From Diphasiastrum complanatum (lineage: Eukaryota > Streptophyta > Lycopodiopsida > Lycopodiales > Lycopodiaceae), in the NCBI GenBank assembly GCA_029204225.1, contig CM055102.1, positions 25,017,390 to 25,081,389 of the forward strand: DNA of 64,000 nt. Reading direction: 5' to 3'. Under the pieces are notes generated by a model. That model did no database searches. It was not told the DNA's origin and saw only the letters and a program-made list of their open reading frames with translations. The position numbers and the translations under genes are program-made. Shown here in pieces: positions 12,293-23,458 of this stretch (position 1 is its first letter; every line of letters begins with the position of its first letter).

Positions 12293-13036
12293 CTACCTAA
12301 GGTTACCATGCATTTTGATCCATTTGAGTGAAAACTATTCATCAATCTTGAGCTAGAAATTGTCAAGGCCCATTTTCCTAGCTATCTTGTTCAATTTTGG
12401 ATCAAAAGATATCAAAAGGACATTGATTGGGTCTGACCTGGTACTGTACGGAATCAGGTGCTCAGACACGTGTGAGGAACATCCAATTTCAGTTTGGAGT
12501 TCTCTTTCATGTTTGATCCAAAAATCTTGCTAGATAGCTTGTTTTGAAGCTATTTTTGTCTAGTTTCTGATGCAATCAATTTCATTCCATTTGGTTGAGC
12601 CAATCAAAAGCTATAAGCTTTTGAAGAGGTTTAGGTAGGGCACCTAGACCTGGGTGGACACATTTGGTTTGGTCAAGAGATTGCCTGTTTGATCCAAAAT
12701 CACAGTTGAATGCTTACCAATCTCATCTATATGTGATCTAGGCATTGTTTTGAGATCTTAGCCATTTTGTTTCATGCAATATCATTGTATTTGAGTCAAA
12801 TTTGGTTTCTTAGTGTATTTCACACGTGCTAAGAGTGTTTGATCCTAACTTTGCCCATACTCCATCATTTGATGTGAAGTAGATCTAGTTTTGGAGAGAT
12901 TGAGATAGCTAGTGAGAATTATCTCACAGTTTGTTGCAAGATCTTGCATAGGAGATGGTAGCACACCGTTATTGGATCCTATAGTGAGAGAGAAACAACA
13001 TTTTTTGGTCATCACTTTTATTTATCTCCACTTTAC
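12293..13036 (+). other. Untranslated leader of the Copia element
   Basis: About 740 bp between primer-binding site and gag ATG. No open frame of note; repeated TTTGATCC and GATCCAAAA words suggest internal duplication. A packaging signal would be expected here, but nothing specific can be pointed to. Confidence 0.5.
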
Positions 13037-14104
13037 ATGACTTCAATGAGTTCATACTTGTTGCAACCAAGTGAGAGATTGTCTACTTCCAATTATTCAA
13101 TATGGAAGTTGAGGATGGAGTCCATCTTGATACTCCAAGATGTGATGGACATTGTACTTGGGAGTGAGGAGGAGCCTCAAGTCCTTCAAGAAGTTCAAAA
13201 ATACAAGAAGAGAGCTAGGATGGCTCTCCACTACATTAAGATGAATGTCTCTAATGAGATATTGAGGGAGATTGGTGATTGTTCTACATCCAAGGAAGCT
13301 TGGGATTGTCTCAAGTCCATCTATGAGGCTAAGAACACCTTTAAGATCCTCACTCTTAGAAATCAAATCTTCAAAAGTAGTCAAAAGAGTGATGAGAGTG
13401 CATCTAATTATGTTTTAAGAGTCAAGGATATTCATAGGGAGCTTGCATGTATTGGTGACTCAATCAATCAAAGTGAGCTAGTCCAAGTCATTCTCAATGG
13501 CTTGAGAGATGAATATGACAACCTTGTCCAATCCTATGCCATTAAGGAGGAGCTACCAAGTTTGGAGGCCCTTCAAAGTGTGCTTATTTCTGAAGAATCA
13601 AGACAAGAGTACAAACTCTTGAGGATGGACAAGCTATCACTCAATCATGATGATGGCAAAGCTCTACTTGCCAAGCACAAAGAGAGGAGTAAGAAGCAGC
13701 ACCATCACTTCTCTTATGACAAAGCTAAAAACCAAGATGAAGAGGAGGAGGAGGATACCTCTCATGCATCTACTTCAAATCTCAAGAAGAAGAAGATCAA
13801 GTGCTTTTATTGTGGCAAGAAAGGCCATTATGCCACCAATTGCTTCAAGAAGAAGAATCAACTCAATCAAGCCAACATCACCAATGAGAAAGAAGACTAT
13901 ATTGCAAGTGATGGAGAAGGATCTCTTATGGCATCAAGCTTCTCCTCATCCACTTCAACAAGAATGACTCATGGTATATTGATAGTGGAGCATCTTCACA
14001 TATGTGTGGTTCCAAGCACTTTTTTTCATCTATTTTGCCTTATGATGGAGTCAAGAAGACCATATACTTTGCAAGTAAGCATGAGTGCAATATTGAAGGA
14101 GTAG
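13037..14104 (+). CDS. Copia gag polyprotein, intact through the zinc knuckle
   Basis: A 355-codon open frame from ATG 13037. Residues about 10-35 form the N-terminal gag motif (STSNYSIWKLRMES), residues about 55-185 the UBN2 domain (STSKEAWDCLKSIYEAKN, LNGLRDEYDNLV), followed by a Lys- and Glu-rich linker and a complete CCHC zinc knuckle CFYCGKKGHYATNC at residues 256-269. Gag forms the cytoplasmic virus-like particle and binds element RNA. The last about 45 codons after 13970 are out of the true frame: the protease continues in another frame from about 13960. Whether that shift is programmed or a mutation cannot be told from one copy. This is the best preserved retroelement ORF in the window. 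Confidence 0.9.
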   Translation: MTSMSSYLLQPSERLSTSNYSIWKLRMESILILQDVMDIVLGSEEEPQVLQEVQKYKKRARMALHYIKMNVSNEILREIGDCSTSKEAWDCLKSIYEAKNTFKILTLRNQIFKSSQKSDESASNYVLRVKDIHRELACIGDSINQSELVQVILNGLRDEYDNLVQSYAIKEELPSLEALQSVLISEESRQEYKLLRMDKLSLNHDDGKALLAKHKERSKKQHHHFSYDKAKNQDEEEEEDTSHASTSNLKKKKIKCFYCGKKGHYATNCFKKKNQLNQANITNEKEDYIASDGEGSLMASSFSSSTSTRMTHGILIVEHLHICVVPSTFFHLFCLMMESRRPYTLQVSMSAILKE

Positions 14105-14769
14105 GGATTATTCCCTTGAAGCTTGCATCTTCTAAAGATCTCTTTCTCAACAATGTTCTTTTTGTCCCAAAGCTTACAAAGAACATCTTAAGTGTTGGCC
14201 AACTTCTTGATAGTGGCTTTGATGTCAATTTCAATATTGACAATTGTGTGATCAAGAAGGATGGTGAGATCCTTGCATATGGATCAAGATTTGAAGGCAT
14301 CTACAAATTGGATCCAAGTGAGAGTGCAAACTCTCTTGATGTTTCTTATATGTCCAATATTTCAAAGGAGGATGATCACACAAGATGCACATATCTTCTC
14401 TCTTCAAGTATTATGGTGTATGATTATTCCTTATTATTCAAAGCATATGTTGAGAAGAAATTCTCATTGAAGATCAAAACCTTGAGGAGTATTGGAGCTC
14501 TTGAAGGAATAGCACCATATGAAGTTTTAATCAAGATGAAGCCTAAGGTTGATCACCTTAGTGAACTTGGTAGTGCTTGATTTGCACATATTCCCTTGGA
14601 AACAAGAAGGAAGGATGATCCAAGCTCATGGATCATGATTGGATACTCATCCATCAAGGAGTCCTTTAGTGTCTTTACACTCTCTATTTCAAAAGTGATT
14701 GTGAATAGAGATGTCACATTGCATAAAGATTCAATCTTGGAAGTGGCCGAGATCAAGGCTTCTCAAGAA
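13960..14769 (+). pseudogene. Copia protease and truncated integrase end
   Basis: Frame continuing from gag by a shift. WYIDSGASSHMCG at about 13974-14012 is the aspartic protease active site, followed by the typical FVPKLTKNILSVGQL block (about 14160-14205). At about 14390 the frame passes directly to the end of integrase: APYEVLIKMKPKVDHLSELG, an in-frame TGA at 14578, then AHIPLETRRK, WIMIGYSS and VIVNRDVTLHKDS, the conserved tail after the catalytic core. The integrase DDE core and the GAG-pre-integrase HHCC domain are absent, evidently deleted. Apart from the TGA the frame is open. The protein could at most supply protease. Confidence 0.85.
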
Positions 14770-15612
14770 GCATCACAAGTTATCTTTTTTGAAGGTATTC
14801 AAGTTATGATGGGGCCAATATGTGAGGAGGAGTTTCTTCTTCATATGATTTCAAGAAGATCTTCAAGATGCATGGCCAAGTCTTTATGGCTCATCTTACA
14901 TGGCAAAGAGGGGCATCTTTCATGTTGTATCTACTACAACACATTCATATATGCTTCTCTTCTTTTGCTAGAAATGCTATCTTGCTTCATTGAATTTTTT
15001 GGATCTCAAAGTTCAAGAAAAGCTATACTAGTTTTGTATGATGCTTATGGTATGGACATGTTTCTTGTCATTATTGACTTAGATGTGTTCTCAATACTTT
15101 TTGAAAGCAAGATATTGTATTGTCAAAAGTATGCTCTTGATTCTAGTAAGAACAAGATTAAGCTTGGTACTCACTTTTTTGAAAATCATGTTTTCACATG
15201 TTTTGAGGCAAATTGTAAACTCCTCTTGAGATAAAGTGAAGCATCCAAAGTGGACACTTACATCCTTGAGAGAGTAACTAGCCTAAAAAAGATCAAGATA
15301 GTCTTTGATATCAAGATTAGATCCATTATGGATATAGTTCATTATATGTGGACTAGTCAAGCTAGAAAGCATAATTTTGATAATCATCATTGTTTCACAT
15401 CTTATGATCTTGATATCCATGATCCTTATGAGGCTTGGAAGCCTCAGATTTCTCTATTTATGGTGCATCCATCATGTAAGTGGAACTTTCAAATCAAAGA
15501 TCATCATCAAGCATGGAGGAAGCCCATGATCATAGTGGCATATTGGTGGAGCACTCTTCAAAGGCATTGGCAAGAGATCTCTACCAAAGAGATCTTATCA
15601 TGGATATGGTGA
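14770..15612 (+). other. Unrecognised coding stretch replacing reverse transcriptase
   Basis: The protease-integrase frame runs on for about 281 codons with a single stop (TAA at 15232). Normal Copia elements have about 750 codons of reverse transcriptase and RNase H here. None of the expected motifs (KWVYK, YVDD, DSQSA) is present. One segment near 15150-15190 (KNKIKLGTHFF) faintly resembles the RNase H tail KHIxLxxHF; the part from 15250 is rich in His, Trp and aromatic residues (NFDNHHCFTSYDLDIHDPYE). It could be scrambled reverse transcriptase, a captured host exon or an unrelated ORF. The long open frame is notable but function is unknown. Confidence 0.4.
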
Positions 15613-15729
15613 GGGTGCTGCTATGATGGATCCCTTGGCTGATCTCCACTTCTTATGCATACCAAAGGATCCACTCAAAAAGATTCACAAACTTCTCAAG
15701 TGATCTAGTACCTTTCCAAGCTATTTTTT

Positions 15730-15738
15730 GAGGAGGAG
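15730..15738 (+). other. Polypurine tract
   Basis: GAGGAGGAG immediately before the 3' LTR; primes plus-strand synthesis in LTR elements. Confidence 0.85.
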
Positions 15739-16532
15739 TGTGAGAAATTGGCAAAAATCTAGCTTGTTATTTTTTATGATAGAAGTTTGTAAGTGAATCT
15801 CACATGTGTGGAGGATGTTCCCACGTGTGGAGAATTGTAAAGTAAATCAAAATGTTTGATATAGGGGTATCATAGAATTTCATAGTCAAGCATTTAGGTG
15901 TAGGATGTTAATAGGGTCAAATTTGGCATAGATGGCAAATTATCCATTTCCACTTGTAATGCCACTATTGATCCAAAATAGAGTAGGAGGCCAAACTTGT
16001 TCCAATTAGAGTGTAGACAAGTGTAATGATTTTGTTTGATGAAGTTTAAGAGGTCCAATAGGTTTTAGAGGTGGAACCATGTGTGGTCCAATAGGAATTT
16101 GAGGTGTTCTTGAATATAGTCCAATAGAATTTAGAGGTGCATGGATCAATGGTCCAATAGGATTAAGAGGTGGCAAAGTGTGATCCAATCATAGTTAAGC
16201 ATAGTGGTAGCTCATGAATCTACTAGTATTATTGTACTCCTCATTTTGGATCCAATTGATTTTGAGATTGAGTGGATTTTGAGTGTCATTGAATTTCTTG
16301 CTTTCTCTCTCTACCCGAGGAGAGCGGCTTGTTTTTACTTAGAATACTTTTGAAACACTTCCCACATGTGTGAGTGAGAGTTGGAAGTGATCAAATGCAT
16401 GTAGTAGTGTGCTTTTGCCATAGGATCTAAGATTGATCTTGAATCTCAATCTAGTCTTGATCTTGGTGCATCTACACACCTTCGGAGATCACAAGTACAG
16501 GTTGTGAACAATCCACACGTGTAAAATCAACA
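15739..16532 (+). repeat. 3' LTR of the 11.5-16.5 kb Copia element
   Basis: Begins TGTGAGAAATTGG and ends AAAATCAACA, followed by the CAACT duplication. It is 31 bp shorter than the 5' copy. Confidence 0.95.
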
Positions 16533-16537
16533 CAACT
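16533..16537 (+). repeat. Target-site duplication, right (CAACT)
   Basis: Exact copy of 11451-11455. Confidence 0.9.
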
Positions 16538-16649
16538 TTCTATTACAAATAAGATTGTGTAGTTGGTGTCAAGTTTTATCAAGAGTTGGATGCAATCGTT
16601 TTTATTAAAAATAAAAATAAAATAAAAACTTCACATTAAGCTTTCAATT

Positions 16650-18940
16650 CATGCAAATTTGAACAAGAAAAAGATAGTGTTGGGAGCTGGTACCACTAGA
16701 GCCCTGTGGATTGGTTGGTGCTAGAGCTCCTTGCCCTGGGCTTTGGCCTTGAAATGACGAGCCTTGAGCAGCAGATGGAGGCTGTTGGAATCTTGCGCCA
16801 TCTCCACCATCTGATCCATCAAAGTGGTGTCCGAGGTTATGGAGTTATGAAGCTAATGGAAGGAGTGCACTTTATGAAGTCTTGTTCAGTTATAAGCCTA
16901 AGCTTGTATAGGCGTTCACTGGATAGCTGCCTTTATAGCCTTTCTTCCAGGGTGGCGATTTGCTAGTTAAGAGCCTCGACGGAAGCAGTGTATGATTGTT
17001 GTAGTTTAGTGTGTTGCTCCGTCGTGGCTTTAAACTTTTGGGCCAACGTTTTGATAGGCCACCACTGGAATTGGAGTTCCCTCGGGATTAGCTGGTGGTG
17101 TGAAATCATTGAAATCCACCAATTCCAATTGTTTCTTCATAGCAGAATGTGCAGCTTGTGTGTCCCTTTCGGCTGTAAGGTTGTCTATGATGGTTTGCAT
17201 GTTGGAGATCTTCAATTGGAGCTGGATCTGGAGGTGGCTGAACATTTCTTGCCGTTGCTGATTATATGTGGTGAGGTTCTAAATTTGCTGCTGCTGTTGC
17301 TTGCTTTCCGCCTCCAACCTTGCTTTTTCCTTCTGAAGATCCGCCATAGCGCCATCATCAAATTGTCTCATGGTGTATTGTCCCCCTAGGGTGCCGAATA
17401 AATTATATTGGAGCTCATTCACCAACCATGCCACTTTTTGGGCTGCGAGGGGTAACTGCTCCCAAGGGCCAATGTCAAGGAGAGTGCGGGTATAGTTAGG
17501 ATATGGCATCAGATTGAATGGGAGAAAATCTAGAATTGGCGAAGAGCTTGGATTTTGAAAAAAGACATGGGGTGGTGATTGAGGGATGAGAGGGGATGTT
17601 GGTGGGGTTGATTGTTTTATGAGATGTGGTGAATGTGATGGTGACAAAATGCGTGTGGGAGATGTGTGGATCGGAGGAGTCGTGATGGCGGTGGATGTAG
17701 TCTGTGTTAATAACTGCAAAGAAAAATCATCTACATTGACTGCAGAGTCAAGTAGGGTGGAAGATTGTATAGGTGAGGGCTTTGGTGGAATTGTGGAATC
17801 AAAGCCCATGTTGAGTGTGAATGAGGGGGTGGATGCGGTGGTAAATGGTGGGGGTGGTGGTGGAAGAGTAGTTGTGATAGTAGGTAAGAAAATTGGAGCT
17901 GTGGAAGATGGCTGAGTGGACAGAACCATGCCCATGGAACCAGAACCGAAAGCGTCTGCATTGAGTGAACTGCCTGCTGCTGCTACTGCTTGTCGGTGTT
18001 GTTGGGCCTGGTGGAGTAAGGCCTCCTACTGTACTAGGACGTCCTTTGGGACTTGAGAGGGTTTTAAGCTCTCGCCAGATTTAGCATACTCTGCCCCTAT
18101 ATCACTGATAAGATATCAGGGGAGATGGTGTCGTCCGTGCTAATTGCCTTCTCTTTCTGCCTCTTTGTGGGTGGTGCTGGTGAAACAGGTTCTGCTGTCG
18201 GTTGTAGGGTGGCTTGCTTTCTGGTGCTCGGATAGACATCGTTGAGCTCTTTGATAGCAGCGTCTGCTCGATGACCCAATTGTTTGGTGACCAATATGTG
18301 GAGGAGATATCCACATTTGGTGGTTGGTTTCCTGGCTTTTAAGGCCCCGCATAACTTATCTGATACCTTTTTTGCCCACTTGTAGTTGTAAGTGGGATCA
18401 TCCATGGTGAGGGTCAAGGAGAAGAGATCACTCGGTGGGATGTGATCCATTTTCACTATATGGACCTCGACCATAGTGACTAGGATTTTTTATGCAGCCG
18501 AAGATGGAAATCTGTGAGAAGACGAATAGCTATCCTGTCGTTGATTTGGGCAATGGTTTTTCCATCCTCCGTCAGAAACTTGGTGAAATATTTGGCATCA
18601 TAACTAGTACCCTTGCCATGGATCGTCTCTCCTGGATTAGTAAATCCAATACTCTGGAGGTGCTCGGGAGAGATGTTGATGAGGGTATAATTGCCACTCT
18701 TAGATGTGATTTTTGAATGTTTGGAACTCATCTGAATAGGTTGAGTAGGTAGCTCAAATTAAACTCTCGTTCTGTTGATCAAGGAAGTAAGTCAGATCAA
18801 AGCCAAGCTTCATAAGAATATCCTTGTCCTGGATAAGTTGCTCAGCATAATTTTTGATAGAAATCATGAAAATGTCCCATTAATAGGGTTTAGGGGCCGT
18901 ACAACGATGGAGAAAGAGCGATGAGTCGCGAGAGGTCATG
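16650..18940 (-). pseudogene. Decayed minus-strand gene of unknown family
   Basis: A run of consistent coding sequence broken by stops and frameshifts. In order on the minus strand: ATG 18940 (MTSRDSSLFLHRC), 18731-18480 (YDAKYFTKFLTEDGKTIAQI), 18474-18097 (DDPTYNYKWAKKVSDKLCGA, a region of basic and Leu-rich helices, then a basic TKRQKEK), 17935-17279 (a Pro/Thr/Ser-rich linker, then a Glu/Gln coiled coil), 17245-17030 (coiled coil), and a Gln/Pro/Ser-rich tail to about 16650. The original protein would have been about 700 residues. It is bounded on the left by the Copia insertion and on the right by its own TATA box. I do not recognise the family; layout resembles a gag-like or accessory retroelement protein, but a host gene relic is possible. 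Confidence 0.5.
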
Positions 18941-19048
18941 ATAGCAGTGATTCTAGATTGCTCGAGAAGTTTTGACAATTCCAAAAAAATTCAGCATGAA
19001 CTTGGTAGCAGAAATCTAGAATGAATTCGTGGAGAGAATGGGGGAGGC

Positions 19049-19058
19049 CTATATATAG
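19049..19058 (-). promoter_or_regulatory. TATA box upstream of the unknown minus-strand gene
   Basis: CTATATATAG (palindromic) about 110 bp upstream of the minus-strand ATG at 18940, with a pyrimidine-rich leader (CTCCCCCATTCTCTCC) between. Typical plant core promoter spacing; it may belong to an LTR. Confidence 0.5.
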
Positions 19059-19489
19059 ACTTTTTTGGTCAAGAATTCACAACTTCACCCAAAAATTGTC
19101 CTCAGTGTCCAAGATTTCCTAGTGAGGTTCACAAATTTTGAGGCACTGTTCTGAGGGTCGGCAAATTCCTGTAAGTGATTTTTTTATACAAAAATGAGAA
19201 ATGGCTGGCAGTACAAAAATGGGTCTGATTAGAATTCGCGGAGATGACAGAGAAAAAGTGAAGATGATTTTGATGCTCAGCAAATTTGCTATGAATTCTG
19301 TCAGGGAGTATCTGATGCAATAAACTGATGTTTTTTATTTATGAAAAGTTTTTCTCTGAGACAGAATTTGTGGAAGTAAAAAATGAATCATGCATACTAA
19401 AAAAGTGATTGGGCAAATTCTATCTGAGGTGGGTGTGAGAAAAATGTTCTAAAAAGAATGATTCATGTGGTTTTCTCAAGAAAAAAAAT

Positions 19490-20970
19490 GATTGTATGCC
19501 TGATCTGATGATATCTTGATGTTGTGAGACAAGAAAACATGGCAAGAAATTGTTGAAATGGCAAGTAGGCAGGAAAGGATCCGTCAAGTGATACAACCAG
19601 TCGTGCAAGCCTTGTTGATGAGATATAGGAGTGCTTAATGATCAGTGAAGAAGGCAAAAACTTTTCCCAGAAGATAATGGTGAAACTTTTGAACCGCATA
19701 TACCATTGCCAAAGCTTCACGCTCATAGTGGTATAATTGACTTCATCGGGTATCAATTGTCTACTGAGAAATCGGATTGGATAATCCTTTTTGAATTCTC
19801 CCGGTTGGGTGAGCACTGCTCCAATGGCATACTTGGATGCATCGGTATGCACATGGAATTGTTTGGAGTAATCAGGAGCTCGGAGGATAGGTGCATTGGT
19901 AAGGGCTTCTTTGAGTTGATTGAATGTGACGCGTTGTTCATCAATCCATTTGGAGACAGCAACTACTGTGTAGATTAATCGTGCTTTATTAGTGAAGTCG
20001 AAAATAAAGCACCGATAGTAGCTGGCATGGCCAAGGAAAGAATACACTTCACAAATGGTACGTGGTTTCAGTAGATTTTGAATGACGACGATATTTTATG
20101 GGTCAGTTGCGCTGTCATTTTTTGAAATTATATGGCCTAACACAATACCGTGGGTTACCCAGATCTGGTATTTTTCAGGGTTCAGGGAGATGCCGAATCG
20201 TTGACATTGGATAAAAATTTTCTCAAGCATAGACAGATGTCGTGATTCTTCTGAATGTGCACCTAAATCATCCAAGTAAACTTCTAGGATGTCGCCCATC
20301 TGCTAAGAAAAGGCAGCTTGCATAACATGTTGGAAGGTCAGAGACCAAAGGGCATGACTTTCCAACAAAAGATTCCCCATTCTGTGGCAAATGCGATTTT
20401 ATGTTGATCTTCTTCAGCAATTTGGATCATATTATATCCGCTAAAGCCATCTAAAAAGGAGTAGGCCTCATCTCCTACTAGATTTTCTAGGATGGATTCT
20501 CCGAAAGCTAATGGAAAATGATCACGTTTTGTGACGGCATTAAGTTTATTAAAATCGACACAAATCCGGAGTTTTCCATTTTTCTTAGAAACGATGACAA
20601 TTGGGGAAACCCACTCAGTATGTTTGATTTCGTAGATAAATCCTACATCTAACAAGCATTGTAGTTCTTCTTTGATCTTGGCCTTATAGATCGGATTACA
20701 TCTATAGGGACGACTAGCAGTTGGCCTGGCACTCGGTTTAAGCGGAATACAATGCACAGCTACCTAGGTTGAGATGTCTTTCATGTCTTTATAGGACCAC
20801 GCAAAGACATGTCTATATTTTTGTAGGAGCTTTTCAAGCTGTCTGTGTTGCTCGCGACTGAGATGAGCCCCAACGCGGACAATATATCGTTACTTTCATG
20901 TGGCTTGCTCAAGGAAAGAGTGATGGTTCGAGCAGGGCCTTGCCAAGTCATTTTTTCAAGTCCCAAATCA
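19490..20970 (-). pseudogene. Ty3/Gypsy reverse transcriptase-RNase H remnant
   Basis: Minus-strand pol with frameshifts. Before 20780 there is the pre-RT block VFAWSYKDM. Reverse transcriptase at 20757-20338 has PYRCNPIYKAKIKEEL, WVSPIVIVSKKNGKLRICVD and FLDGFSGYNMIQIAEEDQ. The catalytic box lies near 20280 as VYLDDL-like (EVYLDDLGAHSEES); Gypsy normally has YxDD. RNase H at about 19960-19690 has HTDASKYAIGAVLTQPGEF and FLSRQLIPDE, then decays near 19490. Integrase and gag are missing. Several frameshifts (20300-20340, 20050-20095) and stops show it is dead. It lies upstream, in the same orientation, of the TATA box and unknown gene at 16.65-18.94 kb. Confidence 0.9.
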
Positions 20971-21741
20971 TGAATATGAGACTTATCTACTTGTTTTTAG
21001 TTTACCATTGTTTTATGCCTAAATTGCTTATGAAATTTACCTAAATCTGTAGCTAAAATTCATGATTTGTAGGCATCAATGTACCTCTAATTTTTTGATG
21101 ACTCCACCATTGAAAAAAATGAGCAAGAATTCATTCATCTTAGCAATAGAAAATAGTTGTCCCAACTAACCAAAAAATTGGTTTAAGTTACTAGCTAAAA
21201 GTTGTTGGGTTGTCTTTTGTTAGAATCATACAGCTTATATCTAGCCTCAAATGTTGGTCATAGTAGCTTTCAATCTAGAAGATTTAAGGAGCTTCAAAAT
21301 GTTAGAACACCTACGCACAATATGGAATAGACAAGTGAAAGTCCTCCCAACATTATGCCAAATGCTAAGAGTTAAAGTTCGTTTGAAACAAAATCACAAA
21401 TCAACACTGTAACGTTCATTTAGAAAACACTCTCCCACACCAAGCTCATATAGCAACTATCTTTAAAAAAAACAAAGTACATTGTACATATAGTTTCTTC
21501 TTTGGCAATCCATGCATGGCCTAGGTTGCTATTGGCAAGACGTGTTCCGGTCGACTTGTCGCATGGCGAGTCCAATTGGTCCTAATCCACTGATTGGACC
21601 CACAGCAGTTCTACTTTTATTCTAACTCTCTCCCTGAAAGTAGAATCTACTTTTTACACTCTTATATACATAGCATCAAAGTTAACAAACTTTAAGTACA
21701 TAAAGTTTTCATCTAAGCTTGTCAAACTTTCTAAAACTTAT
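20971..21741. other. Intergenic tract without a recognised gene
   Basis: AT-rich, no long open frame; separates minus-strand Gypsy pol from plus-strand Copia. Confidence 0.5.
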
Positions 21742-22643
21742 GAAATTACAGATCCAGGAGAAGCAACAAAATGCCTTGGACTGGAAATAGGAAGAAATTG
21801 AATCAAAAGAAAAATGCATCTGAGTCAGTCAGAGTATGTTTAGAAAGTACTGAAGCAGTACCAAATGATAGATTGCAAAGACAAAGCCACACCAATGATA
21901 GCTGGAGCCATACTCACGAAACAAGATTGCCCGAATACAGATGAGGAGAGATAAAAAATAGAAGGTATACCCTACCAAAACCTGAGGTAGTCTGATGTAC
22001 CTCACAATCTATACCAGACCTGATTTAGCCTTATTTGTCTATGCTTTAAGACAATTCTCTTTGAATCCTGGCATGGCACATTGGCAAATGGGCAATATCT
22101 GAAGGGTGCCCAAAACATGGGATTAACCTACAAAGCAGATGAAGGCAAAGGATTTGAGCTCAACACTACAGTGATGCAAGTTGGGCGAGCTGCAAAGACA
22201 ACAACAAGTCCATGACAAGAGGATGTTCGATTGCGTGCGGAGCAGCAATCAGCTGGACGTGCAAGAAACAAACCTTGGTAGCTCAATCCTCATGTGAAGC
22301 TGAATATGTCGCAGCTTCAAAGATGGCGAACGAGGTAGTATGGTTGCAGGTGATGTTGGAAGCAGTTGGCATACGATAGAGAGAACCATGCATGATGATG
22401 ATGGATTCTCAAAGTGCCATATATCTGTCCAAGGATCATGTTTTTCATTCAAAGACAAAACATATACCTCTGAAGTGCCATCATATTCGAGACTTGATCT
22501 CAAAAGGAGAGCTCAAGGTTCAATATATAAAATCTGAAGACATGATTGCAGATTTGCTCACGAAGTTGCTCGACAAATCACTCTTCACAAGCAAAGGAAA
22601 GCAATCGGATTAAATGTACAAATTTGCAAGGTTTAAGAGAGAG
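21742..22643 (+). pseudogene. Copia reverse transcriptase end and RNase H, copy 1
   Basis: C-terminal part of a Copia polyprotein in several frames. Recognisable blocks are KCLGLEIGR (about 21775), VLKQYQMIDCKDKATPM (21850-21900), NMGLTYKADEGKGFEL (22118-22165), CSIACGAAISWTCKKQTLVA (22230-22285), SCEAEYVAASKMANEVVWLQ and MMMDSQSAIYLSKDHVFHSK (22395-22455), DMIADLLTK (22540-22566). Stops and indels are scattered. It ends with a polypurine stretch (TTTAAGAGAGAG) touching the LTR at 22644. The upstream pol and 5' LTR are missing. Same family as 23.46-25.8 kb and 51.8-53.9 kb. Confidence 0.9.
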
Positions 22644-23364
22644 TGTCAAAAATTGTGAACTCCTGCAATTTTGTCACGAAGCGAAGCGACACGGAGTGAA
22701 GCGAAGTCGAATGGCAAACAATTCGTGAAAGTCAAACGTATCTTGAAAATCCTAAAACATGAAACAAAGCAAAAATCGAAGATCGAATGATTCGTGAAAG
22801 TCAAACATACTTCTAGGACCAAAAGACACAACACAACAAGACATGAAAAGAAAAAGAAAGAAAATCTTTCGCGCTATTAGCTGGCAGCTCAATGAGCATG
22901 GTGTCTTGTACTTCACACTCAGCTGAAACAATCAGCAATAATAGAAAATAACTAACTAGTAGTTGATTAGCGTTAACTACTCTTGTAATTCTCTGTTTAG
23001 CTATCTTGTAAACTCCACACAGTGGAGATATAAAACACAATTTTGGATGAGCAAGAAATAGAGAGAGAACATAGAGCGAAAGAGCAAAAAAGAATAGAAA
23101 ATATAGAGAAACAAAAATAGTTGTGCATGAAAGTCTGCCAACAAGCAGAACACAACGATAGGACTGACACTGATCATCTCACTCTAAACTCAAAACTGAT
23201 AATACAATTGCTCTCTCTTGTCCATCTTTTTGATTTTTGTTGTCTTGTTTGCTAGAATGATTTATGTTTAGTGATCTATAGTCGCGTGCCTAGGATCCTG
23301 TAAGCTTCCACATAAGAAAATCAAACGAACATAATCTGTTTGCGAAACCAATCTGTTTGCGACA
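22644..23364 (+). repeat. Copia LTR shared between two tandem copies
   Basis: 721 bp beginning TGTCAAAAATTGTGAACT after a polypurine tract and ending GTTTGCGACA before TGGTATCAGA. It serves as 3' LTR for the pol fragment on its left and 5' LTR for the gag-pol copy on its right. The same sequence recurs, truncated, at 25810-26147 and on the minus strand at 51170-51761. Confidence 0.85.
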
Positions 23365-23406
23365 TGGTATCAGAACACTCAGGTGTTAACTACATGGTAT
23401 CAGAGC
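23365..23406 (+). other. Duplicated primer-binding site
   Basis: TGGTATCAGAACAC at 23365 and TGGTATCAGAGC at 23395, thirty bp apart. The second matches the tRNA-Met site exactly; the first directly abuts the LTR but has a mismatch at its end. One may have arisen by local duplication. Confidence 0.75.
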
Positions 23407-23458
23407 CCTCAAGTTATCACTACTAATATCTAAATAGCGATTTTCTAGGCAACACGAT

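Larger units (their letters stand above)
11456..16532 (+). mobile_element. Complete-ended, non-autonomous Copia-type LTR element (5077 bp)
   Basis: Both LTRs (825 and 794 bp), a 5-bp target duplication, a tRNA-Met primer-binding site and a polypurine tract are present, so the element inserted as a unit. The interior (about 3.46 kb) encodes an intact gag, a protease and the C-terminal part of integrase. The integrase core, reverse transcriptase and a clear RNase H are absent, and their place is taken by about 280 codons of unrecognised sequence in the same frame. By eye the LTRs differ at about 25 of 794 aligned positions plus one 31-bp indel, roughly 97% identity, so insertion is not very recent. 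It would need enzymes from another element to move. Confidence 0.9.

Noticed and set aside
17586-17915. 109-codon Gly/Val-rich plus-strand frame
   Set aside because: Antisense of the Pro/Thr-rich linker of the unknown minus-strand gene.
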